DNA of 64,000 bases from Methylobacteriaceae bacterium (GTDB lineage: Bacteria; Pseudomonadota; Alphaproteobacteria; Rhizobiales; Beijerinckiaceae), in assembly GCA_947444195.1 (NCBI GenBank), contig CANEZL010000014.1:38458-102457 (forward strand), read 5' to 3'. The notes under the pieces were generated by a model. The model worked only from the letters and a program-made list of their open reading frames with translations. It ran no database searches and was not told where the DNA came from. Each line of letters starts with the position of its first letter. The first letter of the stretch is position 1. The translations under genes were made by a program, and so were the position numbers. Positions 25,938 to 35,484 of this stretch are shown here, in pieces.

Positions 25938-28013
25938 TCAAGCGGCCAGGCCCCGCTTGCGCAGGAGCGGCCCGGTGCTCGGCAGGCGGCCGCGGAACAG
26001 GGTGTAGGCCTCGCGCGGGTCGCGCAGGTTGCCCGCACCGTAGACGTAGCGGCGCAGGCGCGCGGCGGTCTCCGGATCGAAGATGTCGCCGGCCTCGCGG
26101 AAGGCGTCGAAGGCGTCGGCGTCCAGCACCTCGGACCAGAGATAGCTGTAGTAGCCGGCGGCGTAGCCGTCGCCCGAGAAGATGTGCGCGAAGTGCGGGC
26201 TGCGGTGGCGCATGCCGATCTCGGCCGGCATGGCGACGCGCTTCAGGGCCTCGGCCTCGAAGGCCAGCACGTCGAGCCCGCCCTCGCCCTCGCTCGACAG
26301 GTGCAGGGTCATGTCGACGATGGCCGAGGCGGTATATTCCACCGTGGCGAAGCCCTGGTTGAAGCTGCGCGCGGCCAGGAGCTTGCGCAGCAGGTCCTCC
26401 GGCATCGCCTCGCCGGTGCGGTGGTGGCGGGCATGCCGGCGCAGCACCTCCGGCTGTTCCAGCCAGTGCTCGTAGAGCTGCGAGGGCAATTCCACGAAGT
26501 CCCCCGAGACCGAGGTCCCCGAGAGGAGCGGGTAGGTCACGTCCGAGAGCAGGCCGTGCAGGGCGTGGCCGAACTCGTGGAACAGGGTGCGCGCGTCGTC
26601 GAAGGAGAGCAGGGCCGTCTCGCCGGGAGGCGCCTTGGCGAAGTTCATCACGTTCACGATGACCGGCGTCACCGCGCCGTTGAGCCGCTCCTGCGAGCGG
26701 AAGGCGCTCATCCAGGCCCCCGACCGCTTGGAGGCACGGGCGAAGTAGTCGCCGAGGAACAGGCCGACCTCCGACCCGTCCGCGTCCGTGACGCGCCAGA
26801 CCCGCACGTCCGGATGGTAGCGCGGCACCGCGGGGAGTTCCTCGAAGGCGAGGCCGAACAGGCGCGCGGCGGTGTCGAAGGCGGCCTCGATCATCCCGTC
26901 GAGGGGCAGGTAGGCCTTGATCTCGCCCTCGTCGAGGTCGTGCTCGGCGCGCCGCAGCTTCTCGGCGTAGTGGCGCCAGTCATGGGCCTCCAGGGCGAAG
27001 TTGCCGCCCTCCGCCCCGACGATGGCCTGGAGCCGGTCGCGCTCGGCCCCCGCCCGCTTCTGCGCGGGCGCCCAGACCTCGGACAGGAGCGCGGTGGCCG
27101 CCTCGGGGGTCGCCGCCATGGTGTCGTCGAGCTTGTAATGGGCGAAGCTCTCGTAGCCGAGGAGGCGCGCCCGCTCGGCGCGGAGCTGGACGATCTCGCG
27201 GATGATCGCCCGGTTGTCGGTCTCCCCGCCCGATTGCCCGCGGCGGATCCAGGCCTCGTAGGCGCGCTCCCGCAGGTCGCGCCGCGTCGAGAAGACGAGG
27301 AACGGCTCGATGAGCGAGCGGGACAGGGTGACGACGTGGCCGTGCCCGCCCCCGCGCTCCTCGGCGGCGCTCGCCGCGGCGGCGCGCAGGAAGGGCGGCA
27401 GGCCGGCGAGATCCTCCTCGCCCGTGAGCGGCAGGACGAAGCCGCTCTCGTCGGCCAGGAGGTTCTGGCTGAAGCGGGTGCCGAGTTCGGACAGGCGCGC
27501 GGCGATCTCGGCCATGCGGGCCTTGGCCTCCGGCGCGAGATCGGCCCCGGCCCTGCGGAAGCGGGTGCGGTAGCGGGCCAGCACCCGGCGCTCCTCCGCA
27601 TCGAGATCCTCGGCCTCGGCATCGACGGCGGAGATGCGGGCCCACAGATCCGCGTTGAGGTAGATCGCGCTGCCGTGGCGGGCGAGCCGGGGACCGATCT
27701 CCCGCTCGATGGCCTGGAGCTCGGGATTCGTGTGGCTGCCGGTGAGGTTGTAGAAGACGCCCGCCACCCGATCGAGGGCGAGGCCCGCCCGCTCCATCGC
27801 CGCCACGGTGTCGTCGAAGCGCGGCGCCGCGCCGTTCCCGGTGATCGCCGCGATCTCCGCCTCGTGCGCGGCGATCGCCGCCTCGAAGGCCGGGCGGTAG
27901 TGCTCCGGCGCGATGCGCTCGAACGGCGGCAGGCCGTAGGGCGTGTTCCAGGCGTCCTCCGCGAAGGGATTGGCGGGGTCGAGCGTGGGGAGCCCTGCGC
28001 GGGTCTGCGTCAT
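25938..28013 (-). CDS. M3-family metallopeptidase (peptidyl-dipeptidase Dcp / oligopeptidase A type)
   Basis: 691 residues, the usual length. The zinc site HEFGH (479-483, in TLFHEFGHALHGLLS) is intact, with the downstream Glu ligand expected in the following helix. N-terminal NPFAEDAWNTPYGLPPFERI and the C-terminal DGYAAGYYSYLWSEV are strongly M3-like. It probably trims peptides in the cytoplasm, since no signal peptide is seen; Dcp (C-terminal dipeptides) and OpdA cannot be separated with certainty, but the N-terminus favours Dcp. ATG 28013 was chosen over the longer open frame because conserved sequence starts here. Confidence 0.93.
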   Translation of the reverse strand: MTQTRAGLPTLDPANPFAEDAWNTPYGLPPFERIAPEHYRPAFEAAIAAHEAEIAAITGNGAAPRFDDTVAAMERAGLALDRVAGVFYNLTGSHTNPELQAIEREIGPRLARHGSAIYLNADLWARISAVDAEAEDLDAEERRVLARYRTRFRRAGADLAPEAKARMAEIAARLSELGTRFSQNLLADESGFVLPLTGEEDLAGLPPFLRAAAASAAEERGGGHGHVVTLSRSLIEPFLVFSTRRDLRERAYEAWIRRGQSGGETDNRAIIREIVQLRAERARLLGYESFAHYKLDDTMAATPEAATALLSEVWAPAQKRAGAERDRLQAIVGAEGGNFALEAHDWRHYAEKLRRAEHDLDEGEIKAYLPLDGMIEAAFDTAARLFGLAFEELPAVPRYHPDVRVWRVTDADGSEVGLFLGDYFARASKRSGAWMSAFRSQERLNGAVTPVIVNVMNFAKAPPGETALLSFDDARTLFHEFGHALHGLLSDVTYPLLSGTSVSGDFVELPSQLYEHWLEQPEVLRRHARHHRTGEAMPEDLLRKLLAARSFNQGFATVEYTASAIVDMTLHLSSEGEGGLDVLAFEAEALKRVAMPAEIGMRHRSPHFAHIFSGDGYAAGYYSYLWSEVLDADAFDAFREAGDIFDPETAARLRRYVYGAGNLRDPREAYTLFRGRLPSTGPLLRKRGLAA

Positions 28014-28286
28014 TCCGGTCCTCGTCGGGTCGTGTTCGCGGGTCGCGGTGCCTGAGATGGGAGCGGCGGCGGCTGCCCGCAAAGCGCGGATTCTAGAACG
28101 TGGCGCGGCCTCACGGAAACAGCGGCAGGTTCCCTGCCCGCACGACGGTCCGGGAGAACCGGGTTCCGCTCTCCCGCGGCGCGCTGCGGCCCGCCGCGCG
28201 GCAGGCCACCCCTTGCCGGCGCCGCCCCGCGCCCGAGGATGTCCTCCAGCCGGGCCGCGCACCGCGTCCCGGCGGGGGGCCATGCC

Positions 28287-29129
28287 ATGTCTCAGCGTCC
28301 AGCCGCCGCGGGAATGACCGCCATCGCCCTGCTCCTGCTGCCGGTCCCCGCGCTCGCGCAGGCGCCCGCGGCACCGCCGATCCCGCCGGAGCGGCCCGCG
28401 GACCTGATCCCGCCCCCGCCGCCCGGGGAGCCCTTACGCGCGCCGCCGGTCCCTCCGGAACGGCCGCCGACGCTCGGAGCGGCACCGGAGGCGGCCCCAC
28501 CGCCGCCGGAGGCGGGCACGGAGACGCCTCTGCCTCCCGCCCGGCCGCCGGAACTCTCCGGCGCGGGGGCGCTTGCCCTGAAGGTGGCGCCCCCCGACGA
28601 CACGGCCTGCCGCGTGCGGCTGAAGCGCCTCGGCGCGACCTTCGAGCCCCTGCCGGCGATCGCGAACGGCCAGTGCGGCGCCCCGCGCCCGCTGAAGGTG
28701 ACGGCCCTCGACGGCGCCGCCCTGCCGCAGGCGGCCACCCTCACCTGCACGGCGGCGGAGTCCCTGGCCCGCTGGACCACCGAGGTGCAGTCCGCCGCGG
28801 ACGACATCCTCGGCAAGCCCCTGCGCGCCGTCACCATCGGCACGTCCTACGAATGCCGCGGGCAGAACCACGACGTGGACGCCAAGCTCAGCGAGCACGC
28901 CTTCGCCAACGGTATCGACGTGATGGGCTTCGCCTTCGAGGGCCGCGCGGCCGTCACCGTCACGGGTCAGGCGGCGGGGTCCGCGGAGGCACGCTTCCTC
29001 GACGCGGTGCGGGCGCGGGCCTGCGACGTCTTCCGCACCGTGCTCGGACCGGGCTCCGACCCGGCCCATGCCAACCATCTCCACCTCGACGAGCGCGTGC
29101 GGAGCGCCGGCCACAGGCTCTGCCAGTAA
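28287..29129 (+). CDS. Extensin-like C-terminal domain protein, exported
   Basis: 280 residues. Signal peptide 1-24 (IALLLLPVPALAQA), then ~70 residues of Pro-rich sequence (PPIPPERPADLIPPPPP...), then an extensin-like domain (~95-280) with conserved cysteines (DTACRVRLK, GQCGAP, TCTAA, YECRG, RACDVF, HRLCQ). The motif SEHAFANGIDVMGF and the closing HANHLHLD resemble the LAS/D,D-peptidase metal-site pattern (H-x6-D ... H-x-H), which suggests a zinc peptidoglycan peptidase. It precedes an L,D-transpeptidase gene by 65 bp, consistent with a cell-wall role. GGGGGG before ATG 28287 sets the start. Confidence 0.85.
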   Translation: MSQRPAAAGMTAIALLLLPVPALAQAPAAPPIPPERPADLIPPPPPGEPLRAPPVPPERPPTLGAAPEAAPPPPEAGTETPLPPARPPELSGAGALALKVAPPDDTACRVRLKRLGATFEPLPAIANGQCGAPRPLKVTALDGAALPQAATLTCTAAESLARWTTEVQSAADDILGKPLRAVTIGTSYECRGQNHDVDAKLSEHAFANGIDVMGFAFEGRAAVTVTGQAAGSAEARFLDAVRARACDVFRTVLGPGSDPAHANHLHLDERVRSAGHRLCQ

Positions 29130-29194
29130 CCGTGGAACGCCGGCCCGGACGGCGGCTTTATCGTTCGCGGGACAGGCTTTAGGAGCAGAGGACG

Positions 29195-30232
29195 ATGGCG
29201 GGCGCGAACTGGATGCGGGTCGGCCTCCTGGCGCTCGCCCTCGCGGGCTCCGGCCTCGCCGAGGCGAAGCCGCTCACCGCCGAGGCGGTCAACCAGGCAC
29301 GTCTGCCGGACAGGGACGGCGCCGCGGAGAAGACGGGGCGCAAGGGCGAGGCGGCCGATCCGCTTCTCGTGAAGCTCCAGGTGCTCCTCGACCGCGCCCG
29401 CTTCTCCCCCGGCGCCATCGACGGCAAGGCCGGCGACAACTTCCGGGGCGCCCTGTCGGCCTACGCGACGGCGCAGAGCCTGCCCGCCGGCTCGACCCCG
29501 ACGCCGGAGATCGTCGCCAGGCTCGAAGCCGACGCGGCGCCGGCGATCACGCCCTACACGATCACGCGGGCGGACGCCGATACGCGCTTCCTCGAGCGCG
29601 TGCCGCCGAGGATGGAGGCGCAGGCCGAGCTCGATCACCTCGGCTACACCAACGCCCGGGAGATGCTGGCCGAGCGCTTCCACATGAGCCGCGAACTCCT
29701 GAGCGCGCTCAACCCGGGCGCGGTCTTCGACCGGCCCGGCACCGTGGTCCAGGTGGCGGCGGTGACGCCGATGGCCCTGGGCAGACCCGATCCGAAGAGC
29801 TTGCCGGAGGCGCCGAAGGTCGCCCGCATCGAGGTCGACAAGGGTTCGCGGGACCTGCGCGCCTTCGACGGGGACGGGCGGCTGGTGGCCTACTACCCCG
29901 CCTCCATCGGCAGCACCGAGAAGCCCGCCCCGAGCGGCGAGACCACGGTGACCCGCGTCGCCTTCGCGCCGAGCTACACCTACGATCCGAAATACGCCTT
30001 CAAGGGCGTGAAGGCCCGGGAGAAGTTCACCATCAAGCCGGGGCCGAACAACCCGGTCGGCGACGTCTGGATCGACCTCGCCATCGATTCCTACGGCATC
30101 CACGGCACCCCGGAGCCGGAGAAGGTCGGCAAGACGGAATCGCACGGCTGCATCCGCCTGACCAACTGGGGCGCGCGCGACCTCGGTCGCCACGTCGGCA
30201 AGGGCGTGAAGGTGGTCTTCAAGGACGGCTGA
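29195..30232 (+). CDS. L,D-transpeptidase (YkuD domain), exported
   Basis: 345 residues. Signal peptide 1-24, a peptidoglycan-binding-like segment (~55-110, LQVLLDRARFSPGAIDGKAGDN), a LysM-like region (~155-190, REMLAERFHMSRELLSALNP) and a C-terminal YkuD domain with the catalytic motif SHGCIRL (Cys319) preceded by GIHG. It forms 3-3 crosslinks in peptidoglycan or attaches proteins to it, in the periplasm. Rhizobiales use such crosslinks heavily. It probably shares a transcript with the extensin-like gene. Confidence 0.93.
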   Translation: MAGANWMRVGLLALALAGSGLAEAKPLTAEAVNQARLPDRDGAAEKTGRKGEAADPLLVKLQVLLDRARFSPGAIDGKAGDNFRGALSAYATAQSLPAGSTPTPEIVARLEADAAPAITPYTITRADADTRFLERVPPRMEAQAELDHLGYTNAREMLAERFHMSRELLSALNPGAVFDRPGTVVQVAAVTPMALGRPDPKSLPEAPKVARIEVDKGSRDLRAFDGDGRLVAYYPASIGSTEKPAPSGETTVTRVAFAPSYTYDPKYAFKGVKAREKFTIKPGPNNPVGDVWIDLAIDSYGIHGTPEPEKVGKTESHGCIRLTNWGARDLGRHVGKGVKVVFKDG

Positions 30233-30545
30233 GCCCGGCCCGACGGGCGGCCTGCGGCATAAAAACTAACCTATGTCAGGTTGGATTGCTGCGGCTTGCG
30301 CACGGACGCGCGGAAAATGTATCGTTGCATAACATTGCCGCGCGGCTTCCTGCGTTCCGCCCCGGGCTTTCGCTTGACACGCCTCCCTATCCGGGCGACG
30401 GCTCAGGCGATCCCGCGGGCCGTCAGGGCCTCGCGGGATCGTGCGTCCGGGGCTCCCACGATCGGCTCCGGCGGTCTCGGGCCCTGCTCCCGCGCCGCGT
30501 GCGCAAGGTCGGGGAACGGTTGGATCCAAGGGAAGACAGCTCGGC
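30233..30545. other. Upstream region of the response regulator gene
   Basis: 313 bp without a gene. It holds an AT-rich patch (ATAAAAACTAACC near 30260) with an inverted repeat AACCT-ATGTC-AGGTT (30268-30282), a possible operator. A second AT-rich patch lies near 30317-30335. I see no EcfG-type or CtrA box and no convincing -35/-10 pair. Confidence 0.45.
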
Positions 30546-30935
30546 GTGACGGCGGAACCGACAGAGAACGTTCTTCAGGGCATCCGCGTGCTCGTCGTCG
30601 AGGACGAGGCCGCGATCTCGATGCTGCTCGAGGACATGCTCCTCGACTTCGGCTGCGACGTCGTGGGCCCCGCCGCGCGGCTCGCCAACGCCCTGGAGAT
30701 GGCGCGGGCCGAGACCTTCGACGTGGCCATCCTCGACGTGAACGTCGCGGGCGAGCCTATCTATCCGGTGGCCGAGGCCATCGCCCAGCGCGACCTGCCC
30801 CTGGTCTTCTCGACGGGCTACGGCGGCGCCGGGATCCGCGAGCCGTTCCGGGACAGGCCCGTGGTGCAGAAGCCGTTCAGCCAGGCCGACCTCAAGCGCA
30901 CGCTGATCGGCGCGGTGAAGGCCAAGCGCGGCTGA
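30546..30935 (+). CDS. Single-domain response regulator, FAT GUY-like
   Basis: 129 residues, receiver domain only. Acidic pocket E19/D20, phospho-acceptor D64 (VAILDVNV) and conserved K109 (QKPF) are in place. The beta-4 segment reads PLVFSTGYGG (85-94), close to the P-x-x-FAT-G-Y motif of the FAT GUY receivers (for example SdrG, MrrA) that feed phosphate into the PhyR-EcfG general stress pathway in alphaproteobacteria. It starts at GTG 30546, after a good AAGGGAAGA site. No kinase gene is nearby, so it would be phosphorylated by an unlinked kinase. The link to the stress pathway is inferred. Confidence 0.85.
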   Translation: MTAEPTENVLQGIRVLVVEDEAAISMLLEDMLLDFGCDVVGPAARLANALEMARAETFDVAILDVNVAGEPIYPVAEAIAQRDLPLVFSTGYGGAGIREPFRDRPVVQKPFSQADLKRTLIGAVKAKRG

Positions 30936-30939
30936 GAGT

Positions 30940-31323
30940 TCAGGGACCGTCGAGAGGGAAGGCGTCGGGCAGGTGCTCCGGCCAGGCCCCGCGCCCGACG
31001 AAGACCGCATCCGCGCGCAATGTGAGGTTGGCGCAGGCGGGGTTTCGCGCGAGCCACGCCCGCACCGCGCGGGCGAAGCGCCGCTTCTTGACCGCGCCGA
31101 TGGCCGACCGCGCATCCGCGAGGCTCGCGCGGGCCTTCACCTCCACGAAGGCGACCGTGCCCCCGCGCCGCACGATCAGGTCGATCTCGCCGCCGGCCAG
31201 GGCGACCCGCAGGGCCAGCGGCCGGTAGCCCTTCAGCATCAGGGCCGCGAGGGCGAGCCATTCGGCCCGGCGCCCGCGCAGATGGGTGGCCCGCCGCCGG
31301 GCCGTCGCGGCCTCACCGCGCAT
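30940..31323 (-). CDS. YraN / UPF0102 family nuclease-fold protein
   Basis: 127 residues with the restriction-endonuclease-like core: GGEIDLI (E46, D48) and FVEVKAR (E61, K63). The family has a predicted Holliday-junction-resolvase-like fold; its role is not settled. It overlaps the end of rsmI by 11 bp and ends 4 bp from the convergent response regulator. The lpoA-rsmI-yraN neighbourhood is widely conserved in proteobacteria. Confidence 0.92.
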   Translation of the reverse strand: MRGEAATARRRATHLRGRRAEWLALAALMLKGYRPLALRVALAGGEIDLIVRRGGTVAFVEVKARASLADARSAIGAVKKRRFARAVRAWLARNPACANLTLRADAVFVGRGAWPEHLPDAFPLDGP

Positions 31324-32287
31324 CGCCGGGCTCCGTCCCTTCCTCCATCTGGTTCAGGACGAGGGCGCGGGCATAGACGAGCCGGCGCTTGCGGCCCGTC
31401 CGGGCCGCGACGAGGCTCGCCGCGTCCTTCACCGAATGGGCGGCGAGCGCCTCCCGCAGGGCCGCGTCGAGAGCGGCCTCGTCGCCCGCATCCGGATCCT
31501 CGGCCGGCCCCGGGCCGATCAGCACCACGATCTCGCCCTTCGGCGCCCCCTCCTCCGCGAAGGCCGCGCTGAGGCTGCCGAGGGTTCCGCGCCGCACCGT
31601 CTCGTAGAGCTTGGTCAGTTCCCGCGTCACCGCCGCCGGGCGCTCGGAACCCAGCACGCCCGCGGCGTCGGCCAGCATCTCCACGAGGCGGTGGGGGGAT
31701 TCGAACAGCACCAGGGTGCCGGGCACGTCGGCCAGCGCCGCGAGCCGGTTGCGGCGGGCGCCCGCCTTCTGCGGCAGAAAGCCCTCGAAGAAGAAGCGGT
31801 CGGTGGGCAGGCCCGCCGCGACGAGGGCGGTCATCACCGCGGACGCGCCGGGCACCGGGGTGACCGGGATGCCGGCCTCGATGGCCGCCAGCACCAGCTT
31901 GAAGCCCGGATCCGACACCAGCGGCGTGCCGGCATCGGAGACGAGCGCCAGGGCCTGTCCCTCGCGCAGACGCTCCACCATCCGGGTCCGCACGGAATCG
32001 GCGGAGTGCTCGTGATAGGCGAGGAGCGGCGTGGTGATCCCGTAATGGGCGAGCAGGGTGCGGGTCACGCGGGTGTCCTCGGCGAGGATCGCGTCGGCGG
32101 CGGCGAGCGTGGCGAGCGCCCGGATCGTGATGTCGCGCAGGTTGCCGATCGGCGTCGCCACCACGTGCAGACCCGGGGACAGGGGCTCGGCCTCGCTGGC
32201 GAGCCCGAAGGCGGTGAAGGTCGCGGGCGCCGCGCGGCGCTGGGGCGCGGGCGGACGGCGCGGGGAATCGGAACGCTGGCTCATCAT
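31313..32287 (-). CDS. rsmI: 16S rRNA (cytidine-1402-2'-O)-methyltransferase RsmI
   Basis: 324 residues, a tetrapyrrole-methylase-like fold. Family motifs: [41 protein letters not shown], and the [13 protein letters not shown] block. It uses SAM to methylate the ribose of C1402 in the ribosomal decoding centre. An N-terminal Ser/Pro/Arg-rich tail of ~30 residues is extra. Start at ATG 32287 or the next codon. It is divergent from the LpoA-like lipoprotein gene and overlaps yraN. Confidence 0.95.
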   Translation of the reverse strand: MMSQRSDSPRRPPAPQRRAAPATFTAFGLASEAEPLSPGLHVVATPIGNLRDITIRALATLAAADAILAEDTRVTRTLLAHYGITTPLLAYHEHSADSVRTRMVERLREGQALALVSDAGTPLVSDPGFKLVLAAIEAGIPVTPVPGASAVMTALVAAGLPTDRFFFEGFLPQKAGARRNRLAALADVPGTLVLFESPHRLVEMLADAAGVLGSERPAAVTRELTKLYETVRRGTLGSLSAAFAEEGAPKGEIVVLIGPGPAEDPDAGDEAALDAALREALAAHSVKDAASLVAARTGRKRRLVYARALVLNQMEEGTEPGDAR

Positions 32288-32414
32288 GGCGACAATGCCA
32301 CGGACGCTGTGGGAAATGTCCGTCTTTCCCGCCGCTCCGTTGCCTTTTCACAGGCTCGGCCTCAGCGTGGTCCGTTCCAGTCTCGTATCCGCCCACGCAC
32401 CGGGGAGCCCGTCG

Positions 32415-33626
32415 ATGCTGCGTTTCCGCGAGGTCCCGGCGCGCCTCGCCCTGGCCTGCGCCCTGGCGCTCCCCGGCGGCTGCATCGGCGGGCCGGACGG
32501 GCCGCGCACGACGCGCAGCGCCCCCCAGCCGCAGGCCCAGGCGGACCTTCCCCCCGCGGACGCCCCGGGGGCACCGGGGCGGATCGGTAGGGGCGCGGTG
32601 AAGGTCGCGCTGGTCGTTCCCCTCAGCGGGCCCGGCGCGGCGGTGGGCGCGGCCATGCGCAACGCGGCGGAACTGGCCTACGAGGAGTTCCAGCAGCCCG
32701 ACCTCCAGATCCTGGTGAGGGACGACCGGGGCACGCCCGACGGTGCCCGCGAGGCCGTGCAGGGGGCGATCGGCGAGGGTGCGGACCTCGTGCTCGGGCC
32801 GGTCTTCGCGGCCAACGTCCAGGCCGCCGCGGTGCCCGCGCGCAACGCCGGCAAGCCGGTCATCGCCTTCTCGACGGACGCCACCGTGGCGGCGCGGGGG
32901 GTCTACCTCCTGAGCTTCCTGCCCCAGGCGGAGGTGGACCGGATCGTCGAGGAATCGGTGGCCGGCGGCAAGCGCTCCTTCGCGGCGCTGATCCCCGAGA
33001 GCGCCTACGGCAACGCCGTCGAGGCGCAGTTCCGCGAGGCGGTGGCCCGCAAGGGCGCGCGCCTCGCGGGGATCGAGCGCTACGCGCCGGGGGCGCCCGG
33101 CCCGGCCGTCGAGCGGCTGGCCGGCGTCATCACCGGACCCGCGGCCCAGGCCGATACCCTGTTCCTGCCCGAGAGCGCGGACGGCCTGCCCGCCGTCTCA
33201 GCCGCCCTGGTGAAGGCCGGCTACGCCCCCGGCCGCGTGCGCCCGGTCGGCACCGCGGTCTGGAACGAGCCGCGCCTCTTCGCGCTGCCCGCGCTCCAGG
33301 GCGGGCGCTTCGCGGCGCCGGACACGGGGGGCTTCGCCGCCTTCGCCGGCCGGTATCAGGCGCGCTACGGCAGCAACCCGCCCCGCGTCGCCTCCCTCGC
33401 CTTCGACGCGGTCTCGCTGGCCGCGGCGCTCACCCGGCAATACGGCACGCAGCGCTTCGCCGAGCCGACGCTCACCGCCAATGCGGGCTTTGCCGGCATC
33501 GACGGCACCTTCCGCCTGCGGCCGGAGGGGATGAGCGAGCGGGCGCTCGCGGTCTACGAGATCCGCAACAACGCGGTCACGGTGGTGAGCCCGGCCCCGC
33601 GCACCCTGGGCAAGCCCGGCACCTGA
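32415..33626 (+). CDS. LpoA-like lipoprotein (periplasmic-binding-fold, penicillin-binding protein activator)
   Basis: 403 residues. A lipoprotein signal ends at Cys23 (ALPGGC), although its lipobox is atypical. A Pro/Gln-rich linker follows, then a type-1 periplasmic-binding fold (~58-390, KVALVVPLSGPGAAVGAAMRNA; ADLVLGPVFAANVQAAA; SAYGNAVEAQFR). In enterobacteria LpoA activates PBP1A; here the rsmI-yraN neighbourhood supports the LpoA label, but an amino-acid-binding role is possible. ATG 32415 has GGGGAG 7 bases upstream. It ends tail to tail with hemW: the two stops form TGATCA with no spacer. Confidence 0.85.
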   Translation: MLRFREVPARLALACALALPGGCIGGPDGPRTTRSAPQPQAQADLPPADAPGAPGRIGRGAVKVALVVPLSGPGAAVGAAMRNAAELAYEEFQQPDLQILVRDDRGTPDGAREAVQGAIGEGADLVLGPVFAANVQAAAVPARNAGKPVIAFSTDATVAARGVYLLSFLPQAEVDRIVEESVAGGKRSFAALIPESAYGNAVEAQFREAVARKGARLAGIERYAPGAPGPAVERLAGVITGPAAQADTLFLPESADGLPAVSAALVKAGYAPGRVRPVGTAVWNEPRLFALPALQGGRFAAPDTGGFAAFAGRYQARYGSNPPRVASLAFDAVSLAAALTRQYGTQRFAEPTLTANAGFAGIDGTFRLRPEGMSERALAVYEIRNNAVTVVSPAPRTLGKPGT

Positions 33627-34823
33627 TCAGGCGGCCAGCGCCGCCACCAGGGCGTTGAGCACCGGCGCGCCGCGCGGGGTCGCGGCGATGCGCCCGTCCG
33701 GCCGGTGGGCCACCAGCCCCTCCGCGACGAGATCCGCGAGGCGCCCCGCGTCGAGGGGGCGGCCCTTCAGGGCGGCGTAGCGGGCCGGGTCGATGCCTTC
33801 CGTGAGGCGCAGGCCCATCATCAGGAACTCGTCGCCCTGGTCGGCGGCCGACAGCGCCTCGGTCTCGGCGATGCCGTGACCCGCCGCCTCGACGCGGGCG
33901 AGCCAGCCCTCCGGCGCCCGCTCGGTCACGGTGCCGATGCGCCCCGGGGCCGCCACGAGGCGGCCGTGGGCGCCCGGACCGATGCCGGCATACTCGCCGT
34001 AGCGCCAGTACAGCAGGTTGTGGCGCGATTCCGCTCCCGGCCGCGCGTGGTTGGAGATCTCGTAGGCCGGCAGTCCCGCCTGCCCGCAGACCTCCTGGGT
34101 CACGTCGTAGAGGATGCGGGCCGTCTCCTCGTCCGGCGGCACCAGCCTGCCCGCCGCCGCGAGCCCGTGGAAGGGCGTGCCCGGCTCGATGGTGAGCTGG
34201 TACAGGGACAGGTGCTCGGCGGCGTAGGACAGGGCCCGCGCCAGTTCCGCCCGCCACGCCGCGGGCGTCTGGTCCGGCCGGGCATAGATCAGGTCGAAGG
34301 ACATGCGCGCGAAGCGGCTCTGCGCGATCCGGATCGCGGCAAGCGCCTCTTCCGCCGAGTGCAGCCGGCCGAGCCCCTTCAGGGAGGCGTCGTCGAGCGC
34401 CTGGACGCCGAGCGACACGCGGTTGACGCCGGCCGCGCGGTATCCGGCGAAGCGGCCCGCCTCCACGCTCGTCGGGTTGGCCTCGAGGGTGATCTCGGCC
34501 TCCGGCGCGATGCCCCAGGCGTCGTCCACCGCCGCGATCAGGCCCGCCACGGTCTCGGGCCGCATGAGCGAGGGCGTGCCGCCGCCGAGGAAGATGCTGG
34601 TGACCCGGCGCTCCGGCGCCAGCGCCGCGGCGTGGCCGATCTCCCGGCGGAAGGCCGCCAGGAAGCGCGGCTCGTCCACGGGGGCGTGCCGGACATGGCT
34701 GTTGAAGTCGCAGTACGGGCACTTCGCCGCGCAGAACGGCCAGTGCAGGTAGACCCCGAAGCCCACGTCGCGGGTCGGGTGGTCGGGGACGCGGGCCGGA
34801 TCCTCGGGCATGGGCATGGTCAC
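33627..34823 (-). CDS. hemW: Heme chaperone HemW (radical SAM, coproporphyrinogen III oxidase-like)
   Basis: 398 residues. The [4Fe-4S]/SAM motif C31-x3-C35-x2-C38 (FCAAKCPYCDF) is followed by the GGGTPSL SAM-binding loop. It lacks the four-cysteine start expected of HemN, so HemW, a heme-binding chaperone that delivers heme to respiratory enzymes, is the better call. It is third in rph-rdgB-hemW, 31 bp after rdgB, a conserved alphaproteobacterial order. Start GTG 34823; ATG 34817 or 34811 are equally possible. Confidence 0.93.
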   Translation of the reverse strand: MTMPMPEDPARVPDHPTRDVGFGVYLHWPFCAAKCPYCDFNSHVRHAPVDEPRFLAAFRREIGHAAALAPERRVTSIFLGGGTPSLMRPETVAGLIAAVDDAWGIAPEAEITLEANPTSVEAGRFAGYRAAGVNRVSLGVQALDDASLKGLGRLHSAEEALAAIRIAQSRFARMSFDLIYARPDQTPAAWRAELARALSYAAEHLSLYQLTIEPGTPFHGLAAAGRLVPPDEETARILYDVTQEVCGQAGLPAYEISNHARPGAESRHNLLYWRYGEYAGIGPGAHGRLVAAPGRIGTVTERAPEGWLARVEAAGHGIAETEALSAADQGDEFLMMGLRLTEGIDPARYAALKGRPLDAGRLADLVAEGLVAHRPDGRIAATPRGAPVLNALVAALAA

Positions 34824-34854
34824 GGTGTGCGGGCCTCGCGCCTCCCTTCGCGGC

Positions 34855-35484
34855 TCACTCCGGACGCCGCAGGCAGGCGGCGGCCAGCGCCACGAAGGCG
34901 CGGGCGCGGTGCGAGAGGGCGTCGCCGCTCTGCCAGTCGACCCCGTGCTTCTCGGTCGAGGAGATCTCGCCGAAGGTGCGGTCGAACCCCTCGGGGCGGA
35001 ACATCGGGTCGTAGCCGAAGCCGGCGGTCCCGCGCGGCTCCACGAGGTCGCCGAACACGCGGCCCTCGAACAGCTCGGTATGGCCGTCGGGCCAAGCGAG
35101 CACGAGGGCCGAGACGAAATGCGCCCGCCGATCCGCGGCCCCGCGCCGGTCGAGCTCGGCCAGGATGCGGGCCATCGCCCCCGAGAAATCCTTGGTGGCG
35201 CCCGCCCAGCGCGCCGAGAAGATGCCCGGCGCCCCGTCCAGCGCGTTCACGCACAGGCCGGAATCGTCGGCGAAGGCCGGCAGACCGGAGGCCTGCGCCG
35301 CCGCCTGCGCCTTGATGGCCGCGTTCTCGGCGAACATCGTGCCGGTCTCCTCCGGCTCGGGCAGGCCGAGCTCGCCCGCCGACACTGCGTCCACGCCGAA
35401 GGGCGCCAGAAGCTCGCGCATCTCCACGAGCTTGCCGGTGTTGTGAGTCGCGATGACGACCCGGCCCGAGAGGATCCGGCTCAT
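34855..35484 (-). CDS. rdgB: XTP/dITP diphosphatase RdgB (HAM1)
   Basis: 209 residues. Substrate-binding THNTGK (13-18), catalytic FADDSGL (71-77), [12 protein letters not shown] and FGYDPMF are standard. It removes ITP and XTP from the nucleotide pool, preventing their incorporation in DNA. The start lies in an ATGA overlap with the rph stop, so the two are translationally coupled. Confidence 0.96.
   Translation of the reverse strand: MSRILSGRVVIATHNTGKLVEMRELLAPFGVDAVSAGELGLPEPEETGTMFAENAAIKAQAAAQASGLPAFADDSGLCVNALDGAPGIFSARWAGATKDFSGAMARILAELDRRGAADRRAHFVSALVLAWPDGHTELFEGRVFGDLVEPRGTAGFGYDPMFRPEGFDRTFGEISSTEKHGVDWQSGDALSHRARAFVALAAACLRRPE

Noticed and set aside
29134..29168. EcfG-type promoter before the L,D-transpeptidase
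   Set aside because: GGAAC and CGTT are both there but 23 bp apart, outside the 16-17 bp spacing.
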